A program made the position numbers and the translations under genes. From the NCBI GenBank assembly GCA_027451525.1, contig DAIDJF010000008.1:1-64000 (forward strand): a stretch of DNA of 64,000 nucleotides. The letters run 5' to 3'. The notes under the pieces are model-generated. The model ran no database searches. It worked only from the letters and a program-made list of their open reading frames with translations, and had not been told where the DNA came from. This document shows positions 1 to 8,356 of the stretch, in pieces (positions within the stretch are counted from its first letter, which is position 1; each line of letters begins with the position of its first letter). Source of the stretch: Ktedonobacterales bacterium. Its GTDB lineage: Bacteria > Chloroflexota > Ktedonobacteria > Ktedonobacterales > Ktedonobacteraceae.

Positions 1-2
1 AG

Positions 3-332
3 GCAAAAGAGACCGATACATTGGTCATCGAACGCGCTATTGGGCGTCCCGCCCGTGTCCTGAAAAATAGTGTTGCCGAGCATATTTTGCAACTTGAAAT
101 GGAGATGGAGCAACAGCATCTGCCTGCTGACGAGTGCCTTCGTCGCCTTTTGCCGCATATCATGGGAACAGTAAACACGCAAGCGGCCTTAGAAGGAAAG
201 ATGGATGAAGGTTTTGTCTGGGCCGGACAGGTCGTTGGATTAATCAACGATGTGCCAACGGCCCAGGAACTGCTTGAACGCATCGTGCGCGAAGCCTATG
301 CGATCACGCAACGCCTGCAACATTTCTGGTAG
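3..332 (+). CDS. Nitronate monooxygenase family protein (C-terminal part)
   Basis: The frame is open from the first bases of the window, so the gene begins upstream and only about 109 C-terminal residues are present. The text reads ETDTLVIERAIGRPARVLKN and later WAGQVVGLINDVPTAQELL, which is typical of the C-terminal end of nitronate monooxygenase / 2-nitropropane dioxygenase proteins. These are FMN-dependent TIM-barrel enzymes that oxidise alkyl nitronates; many homologues have no tested substrate. The barrel and its catalytic His lie outside the window, so activity cannot be judged. It ends two bases before the stop codon of the convergent peptidase gene. A TTG at position 21 is in frame but is internal to the conserved block, so it is not the start. 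Confidence 0.8.
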   Translation, partial: AKETDTLVIERAIGRPARVLKNSVAEHILQLEMEMEQQHLPADECLRRLLPHIMGTVNTQAALEGKMDEGFVWAGQVVGLINDVPTAQELLERIVREAYAITQRLQHFW

Positions 333-333
333 G

Positions 334-1407
334 CTAGAGACGTTGATATTTGCGCATAATCTGCTGAACATCTTCGAGGGGCAGCGCGTGAACTGTATGA
401 CCTTGATAGCCTGTCATTGTTTCTGCGGCGGTTAAGGCATTGAGAATAGCCTCTTCGACGGCTTCAACAACAGCGACAAATAGCAGGTCCATCTGTTCGT
501 GTGGGAGCATGGCAAGCGTAAAGGGCGTTAGCTGTTTAGTCGGGAGATGATTGCCCGTTGAGAAGGCTAGAAAGATGTCACCGCTGCCGTTGTAGCCAAT
601 GCCGCCCACACGCGCCAGACCACTTGTTGCGCGTCGTGCCAGACGTTTGCACTGGACGGGTAGTAGTGGGGCATCGGTCGCGATAATGACGATGATGGAA
701 CTACTGGCTGAGAAGCGGTCTTCATATGGGATTGGAACACGCTTCGGGCCAAGTTCCAGCCCGACAGGCACGCCATCAATGCGCAGAAGTTGGCGATCTC
801 CATAGTTGGTCTGAACAAGCGCACCAACTGTATAGCGACCACTTGGGCAGGTTGCTATACGCGAGGACGTGCCGATACCGCCTTTGAATTTATGGCAGAT
901 CATGCCTGTGCCGCCGCCCACATTGCCTTCTGCAACGGGACCGCTGCTTGCGTTGTGCAGGGCCTCGGTGACATGCTCTCTCGTGACATGAAAGGCGTTG
1001 ATGTCGTTGAGATGCCCATCCCAGGTTTCTGCGGCGACTGGAAGCGCGCCGTTGCTATCCCAGTCCTCAGCTTCGGTCGCAACGAGCGCATCGCGTACCA
1101 CGCCGACCGAGTTCGTATTGGTGATGCCGATGGGCGATTGCAGCAGGCCGGACTCTTCGATCCAGGGCAGACCAGTCATCTCGCCACAGCCGTTGAACGA
1201 GAAGTAGCCCGCAAAAACTGAGTCTTGCCAGATAGCTTTGCCGCGTGGCATCACAACGGTGACGCCAGTACGCGCGATGCGTGGCTCATCGCGAATGATC
1301 GTGCTGTGTCCAACTGTCACGCCTGGAACATCAGTAATCGCGTTATATGTTCCAGGCGTGAGACAGCCAGGTGAGATGCCGAGATCACGAAGACGTGCTC
1401 TTGCCAT
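334..1407 (-). CDS. P1 family peptidase (DmpA / L-aminopeptidase-D-esterase type)
   Basis: This 357-residue protein matches the S58/DmpA family of self-processing N-terminal nucleophile peptidases. The N-terminus has GISPGCLTPGTYNAITDVPG, the usual opening of the family, and the core has SIIVIIATDAPLLP followed by RVGGIGYNGSGDIFLAFST. In DmpA the chain is cut between Gly249 and Ser250, and that Ser becomes the nucleophile. Here Ser237 aligns with the nucleophile, but the residue before it is Ser rather than Gly, so self-cleavage may differ. Its ATG overlaps the stop codon of the upstream CoA-ligase gene in a TAATG arrangement, so the two are probably translationally coupled. The substrate is unknown; characterised members release N-terminal D- or L-amino acids or beta-amino acids from peptides and amides. 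Confidence 0.85.
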   Translation of the reverse strand: MARARLRDLGISPGCLTPGTYNAITDVPGVTVGHSTIIRDEPRIARTGVTVVMPRGKAIWQDSVFAGYFSFNGCGEMTGLPWIEESGLLQSPIGITNTNSVGVVRDALVATEAEDWDSNGALPVAAETWDGHLNDINAFHVTREHVTEALHNASSGPVAEGNVGGGTGMICHKFKGGIGTSSRIATCPSGRYTVGALVQTNYGDRQLLRIDGVPVGLELGPKRVPIPYEDRFSASSSIIVIIATDAPLLPVQCKRLARRATSGLARVGGIGYNGSGDIFLAFSTGNHLPTKQLTPFTLAMLPHEQMDLLFVAVVEAVEEAILNALTAAETMTGYQGHTVHALPLEDVQQIMRKYQRL

Positions 1408-2855
1408 TATTGCGCTTCTCCTCTTGAGAGATTTTCTTTAGCTAGAAATTGTCCAATTTCAGCCAGGGCTGCCATTGCGCGACACGTAACCTCGACTGAC
1501 TCGTAGTAGGGGATGCCTTGCTCGCGCAAGATGTGTAGGGCAGGGATGTCGTGACGGGCATAGACGGTTTGTACAAGGACTGGCTTTTTGTAATGACGGA
1601 CAAGATGGCTGAGGGCGTGAGCTGCCGCCTCTTCGCGTGGGCCAAAGTCTTCAGAGAGCAGCATGCGATAGCCACCAAACAGGCCTGTGATGATGACACC
1701 ATCGACATCGGGGTCTTTGAGACAAACTTCTGTCAGATGCGCGAAGGAGAGTGGGTCTTCGTCTGCTGCTCCTGCGACATCAACCGGGTTGGTTGCTGTT
1801 GCGCGTGCAGGCATCAGGGCGCGTAAAGCATGCTGTGTTTCAGAGCATAAGATAGGAACCTCTAAGCCAGCGCGAATCGCGGCATCACCAGAGGCAACAA
1901 CACTGCCTCCGCCATCGCCGACTATCGCGATGCGACCTCTGCCTTGAGGCGTGGGTGGTTGTGTTGCGAGAGCCTGTGCGACAGGGAAGAGTTCATCAGA
2001 GCGCAGGACACGTACGACGCCGCTTCCGCGCAGGCTGGTGTCATGATCGGGTCGAATTTCGGCTTGTGAGCCTGTGTGAGCCAGGGCAGCCCGCACACCA
2101 ACCTCGGTTGCTCCACTGAGTAGAATGACAACGGGTTTGTAACGGCCCTGGAGCGCAAGTTCATGCGTAGTTGCGCGGAGTGCCTCTTCCTGAATCGCTT
2201 CCACATAGCCGGCGATCACTTTTGTCTCAGGGTCATTGGCAAGATAGTGCATGCATTCTGGGAAGCCAACATCTATTGCGTTGCCCATGCTAATAAAAGT
2301 TGTGAAGCCGAGGCCATCCAGATGAGCCTGTGCGTAGAAATACATGCCCAGGTTGCCACTTTGTGAGACAAGGCCAATTGGCCCCGCTGGCAAAGGGAAG
2401 ACCATACCGAGCGTGTTTAAGCGCGATTTACGGATATAGAGGCCCATACAGTTTGTGCCAATGATGCGAATGCCATGCTCGTGACAGCGTGAGACAAGTT
2501 GTTGTTCGAGTTGGCGACCCTCTGGCCCTGTTTCACTGAAACCAGCGGTAATAATCACAATGCCCTTCACGCCGTGCGCAATGCAGTCCTCGACCGATTG
2601 GTTCACATGGGCGAACGAAGTTGCAATAATTGCCAGATCAACAGGCGCGGAAACCTGGCGTAGTGATGGATAGGTTGTCTGACCGAGAATTTCCGGGACA
2701 GTTGGGTTAATCAGATACATAGGACCGGGGAAGCCTCCGGCCATAAGTTGCTTGGCAGCTACGTTGCCCCATTTCTGAGGCGCACGAGATGCGCCCAGTA
2801 TAGCAACTGAGCGCGGCTGAAAAACTTCTTCTAAGGAATAGAGCGTACTACTCAT
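1407..2855 (-). CDS. NDP-forming acyl-CoA synthetase, alpha-type subunit (CoA-binding / succinyl-CoA ligase-like)
   Basis: This is a 482-residue protein. Residues 12-135 form a CoA-binding Rossmann domain (RSVAILGASRAPQKWGNV), followed by two succinyl-CoA-ligase-like domains. VSQSGNLG lies near residue 164 and the AHTGS motif near 260, where His260 aligns with the histidine that is phosphorylated in ADP-forming acetyl-CoA synthetases. The ATP-grasp beta domain is missing and no beta subunit is next to it, so a partner must be encoded elsewhere or the activity differs. The predicted reaction is interconversion of an acyl-CoA and ADP/Pi with acid, CoA and ATP. Its start codon overlaps the stop of the upstream PAC2 gene (ATGA), so the three minus-strand genes form one operon. 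Confidence 0.85.
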   Translation of the reverse strand: MSSTLYSLEEVFQPRSVAILGASRAPQKWGNVAAKQLMAGGFPGPMYLINPTVPEILGQTTYPSLRQVSAPVDLAIIATSFAHVNQSVEDCIAHGVKGIVIITAGFSETGPEGRQLEQQLVSRCHEHGIRIIGTNCMGLYIRKSRLNTLGMVFPLPAGPIGLVSQSGNLGMYFYAQAHLDGLGFTTFISMGNAIDVGFPECMHYLANDPETKVIAGYVEAIQEEALRATTHELALQGRYKPVVILLSGATEVGVRAALAHTGSQAEIRPDHDTSLRGSGVVRVLRSDELFPVAQALATQPPTPQGRGRIAIVGDGGGSVVASGDAAIRAGLEVPILCSETQHALRALMPARATATNPVDVAGAADEDPLSFAHLTEVCLKDPDVDGVIITGLFGGYRMLLSEDFGPREEAAAHALSHLVRHYKKPVLVQTVYARHDIPALHILREQGIPYYESVEVTCRAMAALAEIGQFLAKENLSRGEAQ

Positions 2856-3820
2856 GCATCACCCTCGTCATCATCATCAAAATTTCTAAACGTGCCGTTT
2901 TCGCGTTGTTTACGCAAAAGTTCTTCTACGCCACGAATAAGGGTATCGGCACTTGGAAGTGGACCAGTACCAGGAACGATGTCAGGGTTAGTGAGACTAT
3001 CCTCGTCCTCGTCCTCCTCGTCCGTGTCGTCATCCGCGTCATTGGCCTGTTCTTCCAGACGGCGCACATAGGCACTGGCTTCGGGATCACGCGCGACAAG
3101 CATTGAGATTTGCTGCTCAAAGCGCGTGGCATCTGCTTGAATTTCGTGCAGGTCCAGGCCAAAGGATAGAAACGTATTAACTGCCGCCAGAATTGCTGAT
3201 GTCACCTTGATATTAGGAGAGGCCGCTAGATAGTGTGGAGCGGCAGCCCAGACACTGGCGGCGGGAATATCAGCGCGACGACAGACATCTTGCAGCACAC
3301 CAACGATACCAGTTGGGCCTTCATAGCGCGACTGGCGGATGTTCATTTCGCGTAAACGTTCAACCGTCTCAGGTGTTGTTGCATTACCGGAGAGCGGAAC
3401 AACAGCGGTGTGTGGTACATCTGCCAGCAATGCACCCAGAAATACTACTTCTGAGACCATCATCTGCTGGCAAAGGTCGAGAAATGCCTCACTGAACGTT
3501 TTCCATTTGAGCTGAGGTTCAACACCCAGCAGCAAAATGACATCACGAGTCTGGTCTGGTTCAGTGTGCGCAAAAAATTGATTTGAGGGCCAGATGACTG
3601 TGCGTTGCAAACCATCAGTAAATTTTACCGTCGGTCTGGTTTCGGTAAAATCAAAAAAATCCTCTGCATCAATCTCGGCAAATTTTGTGGGCTTCCAGCG
3701 ATCAACCAGAAACTTAATGGCTGTTGTCGCTGCATCTGCCGCGTCGTTCCATCCCCCAAAGGCGACAATCACGACCGGGTCGCGGAGTATGGGATGTGAA
3801 TGATAGCGAATATATGACAT
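2852..3820 (-). CDS. PAC2 family protein
   Basis: This 322-residue protein has the PAC2 signature at its N-terminus (VVIVAFGGWNDAADAATTAI) and the family's alternating beta/alpha layout. Eukaryotic and archaeal relatives assist proteasome assembly, but the bacterial members have no settled role. Residues about 270-285 are a run of Asp and Glu, and the C-terminus is also acidic, so the tail is probably disordered. The ATG follows AGAGGT at good spacing. It is the first gene of a minus-strand operon with the CoA-ligase subunit and the P1 peptidase, and the 109-bp gap to the divergent pseudouridine synthase must hold both promoters. No proteasome gene is visible in the window. Confidence 0.8.
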   Translation of the reverse strand: MSYIRYHSHPILRDPVVIVAFGGWNDAADAATTAIKFLVDRWKPTKFAEIDAEDFFDFTETRPTVKFTDGLQRTVIWPSNQFFAHTEPDQTRDVILLLGVEPQLKWKTFSEAFLDLCQQMMVSEVVFLGALLADVPHTAVVPLSGNATTPETVERLREMNIRQSRYEGPTGIVGVLQDVCRRADIPAASVWAAAPHYLAASPNIKVTSAILAAVNTFLSFGLDLHEIQADATRFEQQISMLVARDPEASAYVRRLEEQANDADDDTDEEDEDEDSLTNPDIVPGTGPLPSADTLIRGVEELLRKQRENGTFRNFDDDDEGDA

Positions 3821-3929
3821 AATAGATACCTCTTTGCTTTGCCCGGTGTTTTACCCTATATTGGTACGTGGTATTATTCTATCATGCCTGCAAAGAGGTT
3901 GTCTTTGTTACAGGTGTGAGGTATGGAAT

Positions 3930-4874
3930 TTGCAAGAAACAATTGCTATTGTCTATCAAGATCATCACTTGCTGGTGCTGAATAAGCCCGCGGGCATTGT
4001 GATGCATCCAACCTACAAGCATGTGGATGGAACGACACTTTGGGATGCTTTACTGGAACATTTAGCGCGACAGGAACCTGAAATCTGGCAACCGAGAGAC
4101 GTTCCAGATGACCCTGAATGGCAGCAAGCCCCACTCGCCGTGCGCGAGATGTTGCGCGAGCGACGCAGGCAGCAACTTTGGCGCGAAGAAGGGTTATTAG
4201 AGCGGCCCTGTCTGCTTCATCGCCTGGATAAAGACACATCCGGCGTGGTTGCATTGGCACGCACTGAACGGGCACGTCGTCATCTTGTGCGCCAATTCCA
4301 TGAACATACGATCATAAAACGTTATCTTGCCGTTGTGCAAAAAGGTGCTCCTTCCTGGTGTGAACCGCGCATTCCGCTACTGGTGACACGCCGGGGGGCA
4401 ACCGGTGCAGTCTCTGCTGCCTCTGCCGATGATCTCTTCGCACTTGGCAATGATGAGATGTACATTGAGGGAGCATTGCAGCGCGACCCCGATGAGCGGC
4501 GGCGTTGCATTGTTGGCCCAGATGGGCAGGATGCGCTGACAAGTGTGCGTCTACTGGCAAGGGAGGAGCAGTTTGCCTTGCTTGATGTGCGTCCTATTAC
4601 TGGGCGTACCCACCAACTTCGGGCGCATCTGGCGGCGTTAGGATATGCGATTGTTGGCGATCAGGTCTATGCTCTTACGCCTGTCGCGGGAACTCCCGCT
4701 GCCGCTCTGCAGCGGCAATTTCTCCATGCCCATAGTCTTGAGTTGAATCACTACCCCGATAGTGTGCTTAGTCTTTACGTTGCGCCGCTGGCAAATGATT
4801 TGTATACCTGGCTACAGTGTTATTTCCCAACAGGATTAGGAGCAATTGATGAACCAGACAGAATATCCATCTGA
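3930..4874 (+). CDS. RluA/RsuA-type pseudouridine synthase
   Basis: The protein carries the RluA-family core: YQDHHLLVLNKPAGIVMHPT near the N-terminus, the catalytic loop HRLDKDTSG (the Asp after LDK attacks uridine C1'), the IIKRYLAVV strand and ITGRTHQLRAHL near the C-terminus. It should isomerise specific uridines in rRNA or tRNA to pseudouridine; the site cannot be named from sequence. No ATG is available at the right place. I chose TTG at 3930 because GTGAGGT lies about 8 bases upstream. The frame is open back to a TTG at 3834, but that would place the start inside the divergent promoter region. An insertion of about 40 residues before HRLDKD and another after the core make it longer than minimal RluA. 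It overlaps the next gene by 26 bp. Confidence 0.85.
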   Translation: MQETIAIVYQDHHLLVLNKPAGIVMHPTYKHVDGTTLWDALLEHLARQEPEIWQPRDVPDDPEWQQAPLAVREMLRERRRQQLWREEGLLERPCLLHRLDKDTSGVVALARTERARRHLVRQFHEHTIIKRYLAVVQKGAPSWCEPRIPLLVTRRGATGAVSAASADDLFALGNDEMYIEGALQRDPDERRRCIVGPDGQDALTSVRLLAREEQFALLDVRPITGRTHQLRAHLAALGYAIVGDQVYALTPVAGTPAAALQRQFLHAHSLELNHYPDSVLSLYVAPLANDLYTWLQCYFPTGLGAIDEPDRISI

Positions 4875-5412
4875 TACTGGACCGTTGGCGACGCTGGCAG
4901 AAGATGAGAAGAAGAAGCGTCTTGATGCAATGGTGAAAATCTGGCAGAGTGATACAGAGCGTCGCCTAGAGCGCGATGGTTATCGTGCTTTTGTGTCATG
5001 GGCAGGGTTAGACGAGTATCGCTATAGCGTTGGTTTGCGTTTTCCTGAGTGGGCGCGTTCCGCAGTAGTAGGGCAGGTCTTGACGTTGCAGCGTTCGCAG
5101 AGTGGCGCACCAGAAGATCCTGCGCTCTTTGGTCTCTGGCGTAAAGAGGTTTTGCTAAAAAAGATGCCAGATTGGAAACAGCAACTGCCGAATGAGAATG
5201 TTTTGAATATCATGGTCCGTATGACCCCTGGTGGACTGGGCGAAGGAACAAAATGGGCAGTTGCAATGCCAAAAGAGATGCAGACACGCTATAGGGCTGG
5301 CTGGCCTACACAGCAAGCATGGGTGGAATGGACGCGCTCGTTTGATTGGCTGGCTGTGGCAGTGAGCTTTATTCGTGCGATGTTAGACGAAACTGCACGG
5401 CAGAGAGAGTAA
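4849..5412 (+). CDS. Conserved hypothetical protein
   Basis: This 187-residue soluble protein starts at ATG 4849 behind AGGATTAGGAG; a TTG one codon upstream is less likely. It overlaps the end of the pseudouridine synthase gene by 26 bp, so the two are probably co-transcribed. It has no signal peptide or membrane segment. The first third is charged and probably helical (residues 17-45, rich in Lys, Glu and Arg). The rest is Trp-rich, with conserved-looking blocks such as GLRFPEWARSAVVGQVLTLQ and WLAVAVSFIRAMLDE. I do not recognise the family and offer no function. The reading frame and the translation coupling are solid; the name is not. Confidence 0.65.
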   Translation: MNQTEYPSDTGPLATLAEDEKKKRLDAMVKIWQSDTERRLERDGYRAFVSWAGLDEYRYSVGLRFPEWARSAVVGQVLTLQRSQSGAPEDPALFGLWRKEVLLKKMPDWKQQLPNENVLNIMVRMTPGGLGEGTKWAVAMPKEMQTRYRAGWPTQQAWVEWTRSFDWLAVAVSFIRAMLDETARQRE

Positions 5413-5628
5413 ATCCCTAGCATTTCAGCTTGCTCGATTACTTCCAACAAAGCATACTGTTTACAGTTTGTTAAACAAGCTATTACAATGCGTGGCTATA
5501 CTTGTTGTGATTGGATAATTCGTGTTCCAATCTATATCAGTATGGAGGCACCGCCATATCAGACGTGGACAGTCGGCTGGCTTCGTGATGCGTTTTGGGA
5601 ACCGCTACTAAACCTCTGAAATAAGCAA

Positions 5629-5664
5629 GCGCAGTTGCATACACGGTGTGCAACTGCGCTTTTT
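5629..5664 (+). terminator. Rho-independent terminator
   Basis: An 11-bp perfect stem (GCGCAGTTGCA with TGCAACTGCGC) has a short loop and is followed directly by a five-T run on the plus strand. It lies 217 bp after the stop of the hypothetical gene at 4849-5412, so either that transcript has a long 3' tail or a short unrecognised transcript precedes it. Confidence 0.8.
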
Positions 5665-5682
5665 GCATGTCCGAAGCTTTAT

Positions 5683-5697
5683 TGGTCACTGTGACCA
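5683..5697. promoter_or_regulatory. 15-bp palindrome upstream of the DUF3445 gene
   Basis: TGGTCAC-T-GTGACCA is a perfect inverted repeat of 7-bp arms. It lies 24 bp upstream of a TACAAT -10-like hexamer (5721-5726) and about 80 bp upstream of the GTG start at 5776, a position suited to a dimeric regulator. No regulator gene is adjacent, so the binding protein is unknown. Confidence 0.4.
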
Positions 5698-5775
5698 TGC
5701 ATAGAACGTCCATAATGCGATACAATAGAAGGGTTAACCAGTTGATCTGCTTACCCGACAAAAGGAGCTTGCCCT

Positions 5776-6705
5776 GTGTTACCGCGTTTCCCGTTCACTG
5801 ATGATGTGTATAAGATGACAATGGGTGTGCGTGCCCTGGAGCATCGTTCGTTGTTTGAAGTGGATGTACAGAGCTACCATACCGAAATTGCATTAAAAAA
5901 TACATTACTTACAGAAGAGTACGCGCAATATTTCCAGGGTCCAGCGGGAACAGAGGCACAGCAGTGGGAGGTAGTTGCTCTTGCACTGGCAGACCTCGCG
6001 CGCTATTATCCAGATTATTTTCGTCTGGAGATCAGGGGGGAACATTGGCGATGGGTCAATCAATTGCTCATGCAAGAAACCTGCTTCACCTATGGTGAGC
6101 AGACGAGCTTACCCTATCCGCCACTTGACTGGCTTGGACGACAGGTGCAGGAAGATCTGTTGATTATGAGTGGCGTAGAGACTGACGGTATGCCACTAAT
6201 TGCTGGGCATCTGTGTTTTCCGAGTTCGTGGTGCCTGGACGATAAGATGAACAAAGCGTTTTTAGGTATTCACGAGGAGGTTCCCTTCTTCGCCAGCACA
6301 ATAGGACGTTCATCCTCGCTGCTGTTGGAACGTTTGAAGGTTGGACGACCTGTCTGGCGCGTGAATTGGTCTATACAAGCCACTTCACGCTTGAACCTGC
6401 TACCGCGTTTTCTGCACGAAGTCAGGCAAGCGGCTCACGAGATGACAGCGGAGAATATTGGAGAACGGTGTTTCTTGCGTATAGAGATGCAGACCCTCTC
6501 GCGTTTGCCGCAGACTCGTGCTATTCTCTTCACGGTACGTACCTATCAGGAGGCGATTGGGCTGGTAGCGAATACTACCAGCCATGCACAACGTATGCTC
6601 AATGTGTTACGTACCGTTCCAATGGAAACCCTGACCTACAAGGGGATGGCACCCTATCTTGATACGCTACTCACCTATCTTGAGCAGAGAGCAATGACCC
6701 ATTAG
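5776..6705 (+). CDS. Haem-dependent oxidative N-demethylase family protein (DUF3445)
   Basis: This is a 309-residue protein of the DUF3445 family. The N-terminal PFTDDVYKMTMGVRAL, the central LCFPSSWCLDDKMNKAF and the C-terminal RIEMQTLSRLPQTRAILFTV are the family hallmarks. Characterised bacterial relatives are the haem-binding alpha subunit of a dimethylamine oxidative demethylase; most homologues are untested, and the beta and gamma subunits of that enzyme are not seen here. The start is GTG at 5776 behind AAAGGAG. Its last four bases overlap the end of the convergent flavoprotein gene. A palindrome and a -10-like hexamer upstream suggest its own regulated promoter. Assignment to the family is firm; the substrate is unknown. 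Confidence 0.8.
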   Translation: MLPRFPFTDDVYKMTMGVRALEHRSLFEVDVQSYHTEIALKNTLLTEEYAQYFQGPAGTEAQQWEVVALALADLARYYPDYFRLEIRGEHWRWVNQLLMQETCFTYGEQTSLPYPPLDWLGRQVQEDLLIMSGVETDGMPLIAGHLCFPSSWCLDDKMNKAFLGIHEEVPFFASTIGRSSSLLLERLKVGRPVWRVNWSIQATSRLNLLPRFLHEVRQAAHEMTAENIGERCFLRIEMQTLSRLPQTRAILFTVRTYQEAIGLVANTTSHAQRMLNVLRTVPMETLTYKGMAPYLDTLLTYLEQRAMTH

Positions 6706-8270
6706 CTCTGTGTGCTCGAATCGTGTAACAGGGCTTGGGCGGCATTATGACCCGGTGCGCCCATCACACCTCCGCCAGGATGCGTGCCGGAACCACAGAG
6801 ATAGAGACCCTCGACGGGAGTGCGGTAACGGGCGCACTCGGGTGTGGGGCGTAGCGAGAAAAGTTGGTCGGGCGTGATCTCGCCATGAAAGATGTTGCCG
6901 TTTGGCATGCCATAGCGTTGCTCGATATCGACTGGACTGAGTACCTGACGATGGAGAACCGCATCGGCAAAATTAGGGGCAAACTCGCTCATGGTCGCGA
7001 TAATGCGGTCAGCCATCTCGTTTTTCACTGCTTCAGACCATTCACGACCGCGCAGATGATAGGGGGCATATTGGCAGAACATCGAAATTGTGTGATAGCC
7101 TGCGGGAGCGACTGTCGGATCGGTCGCGGACTGCATGTAGGCTTCGATATACGGTTTCTGTGAGAGTTCGCCGTGTGCTGCATCCTCGTAAGCATTTTGT
7201 GCCCAATCGGGCGTTGGCGAGATATCGCAGGAACCTGCATGTTGCAAGCCAGGAGCCGTTCCGGGCAGACAGGTGAAGTTCGGCAGTTCTTTGAGCGCAA
7301 TATTGAGTTTGATAACCGCGCTTTCGGTCTTAAAGTTCGCAATGCGTTTGAGGAAACCCTTATCCAGATCCGCATCGGCGCAGAACTGGAAGAAGGTCCG
7401 TTTGGGTTCGGCATTAGAGAGGACGGCAGAGCCACGAATTTCTTCGCCGCTTTCCAGGCGCACGCCCTCGGCTCGTCCATTAGAGATCAGGATTTTGGCA
7501 ACAGGGGTGTTGGTGCGGATAATGACACCTTGTGCTTCAGCAGAAGCGGCGAGCGCGAAACTGATGCGTCCCATGCCGCCGCGTACATAGCCCCACATGC
7601 CTTGTTCACCATTGACCTCGCCAAACATATGATGCCACATGACATAAACAGAACCAGGGGTTTTAGGGCCGATAAATGTACCAATGACACCTTGCCCTGC
7701 AAATGCGGCGCGTAGATAGTCAGACTCAAAATAATCAGCCAGCATATCGTACAAGTTGCCGAACATCAGATAGCGGTAAATCTCTTCGTCTTCACCGCGA
7801 AAACGGGCGGCGAGATCAGCGACCGAGGGTGGTTCTTCGAGCAAGATAGGGTTAAGGATCTCAGAAGCACGCTCAAAGAAGCGCAGAAACTTTGGATAGG
7901 CTTCGGCGTCGTGCTGTGAGAGGCGACGAATGCCTGCGATGGTTTTTTCGGTGCTGGCGCGGAAGAAGAGATAGTTGCCATCCTGGAAGGGAACGAACAT
8001 TTGCGGGTCTTTGACATAGGCATCGAAGCCGTAACGATGTAGTTCGAGATCGCGAATAATCTCAGGACGGAGCAGGCTGACCACGTAGGCACAAGGTGAC
8101 ATCGTGAAGCCGGGGAATGGCTCTTCGAGTGTGCAAGCCCCACCGACGCGGTCGCGTTGCTCGATAACGATTACTTTTTTACCAGCGCGGGCCAGGTAGC
8201 CAGCTGCTACCAATCCATTATGACCCGCGCCGATAATAATTGCATCGAACTGCTCATGTTGTGTTGTCAT
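6702..8270 (-). CDS. FAD-dependent phytoene desaturase/CrtO/PYROXD2-like oxidoreductase
   Basis: This is a 522-residue flavoprotein. Residues 9-40 hold the FAD-binding Rossmann motif IIIGAGHNGLVAAGYLARAG and then the VIVIEQRDRVGGAC strand. The C-terminal LYLCGSGTHPGGGVMGAPGH is typical of the carotenoid desaturase/ketolase superfamily, in the branch that contains CrtO ketolase and mitochondrial PYROXD2. It could act on a carotenoid or an unrelated lipid; sequence alone does not decide. A carotenoid role would be notable because a retinal protein lies 6 kb away, but no carotenoid cleavage oxygenase, phytoene synthase or lycopene cyclase is in the window. It is transcribed alone, convergent with the DUF3445 gene. 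Confidence 0.8.
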   Translation of the reverse strand: MTTQHEQFDAIIIGAGHNGLVAAGYLARAGKKVIVIEQRDRVGGACTLEEPFPGFTMSPCAYVVSLLRPEIIRDLELHRYGFDAYVKDPQMFVPFQDGNYLFFRASTEKTIAGIRRLSQHDAEAYPKFLRFFERASEILNPILLEEPPSVADLAARFRGEDEEIYRYLMFGNLYDMLADYFESDYLRAAFAGQGVIGTFIGPKTPGSVYVMWHHMFGEVNGEQGMWGYVRGGMGRISFALAASAEAQGVIIRTNTPVAKILISNGRAEGVRLESGEEIRGSAVLSNAEPKRTFFQFCADADLDKGFLKRIANFKTESAVIKLNIALKELPNFTCLPGTAPGLQHAGSCDISPTPDWAQNAYEDAAHGELSQKPYIEAYMQSATDPTVAPAGYHTISMFCQYAPYHLRGREWSEAVKNEMADRIIATMSEFAPNFADAVLHRQVLSPVDIEQRYGMPNGNIFHGEITPDQLFSLRPTPECARYRTPVEGLYLCGSGTHPGGGVMGAPGHNAAQALLHDSSTQS

Positions 8271-8356
8271 AAAATCAAGGCTCCCTTCCGACTGAAAAGC
8301 AGGTTATTGCGTTTACAGCTTGTAGTATAGCACAGCAGTCGGGAGTCTTGATATGC

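Larger units (their letters stand above)
5413..5775. other. Intergenic region of 363 bp
   Basis: This gap holds a strong rho-independent terminator (5629-5664), a 15-bp palindrome (5683-5697) and a TACAAT hexamer (5721-5726), which together look like an end-of-transcript followed by the promoter of the DUF3445 gene. Positions 5413-5628 contain no gene I can support. A 43-codon frame at 5488-5619 exists but has no ribosome site. Confidence 0.5.

Noticed and set aside
790-1221. 143-residue plus-strand frame opposite the P1 peptidase gene
   Set aside because: It is the antisense shadow of a strongly conserved family and has no ribosome site.
5488-5619. 43-codon plus-strand frame ending just before a terminator
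   Set aside because: No ribosome site at its ATG (5488) or internal ATG (5542). The sequence resembles no family I know, though it sits before a real terminator.
7173-7715. 180-residue plus-strand frame opposite the flavoprotein gene
   Set aside because: It lies wholly inside the recognised flavoprotein gene on the other strand; its text has no family resemblance.
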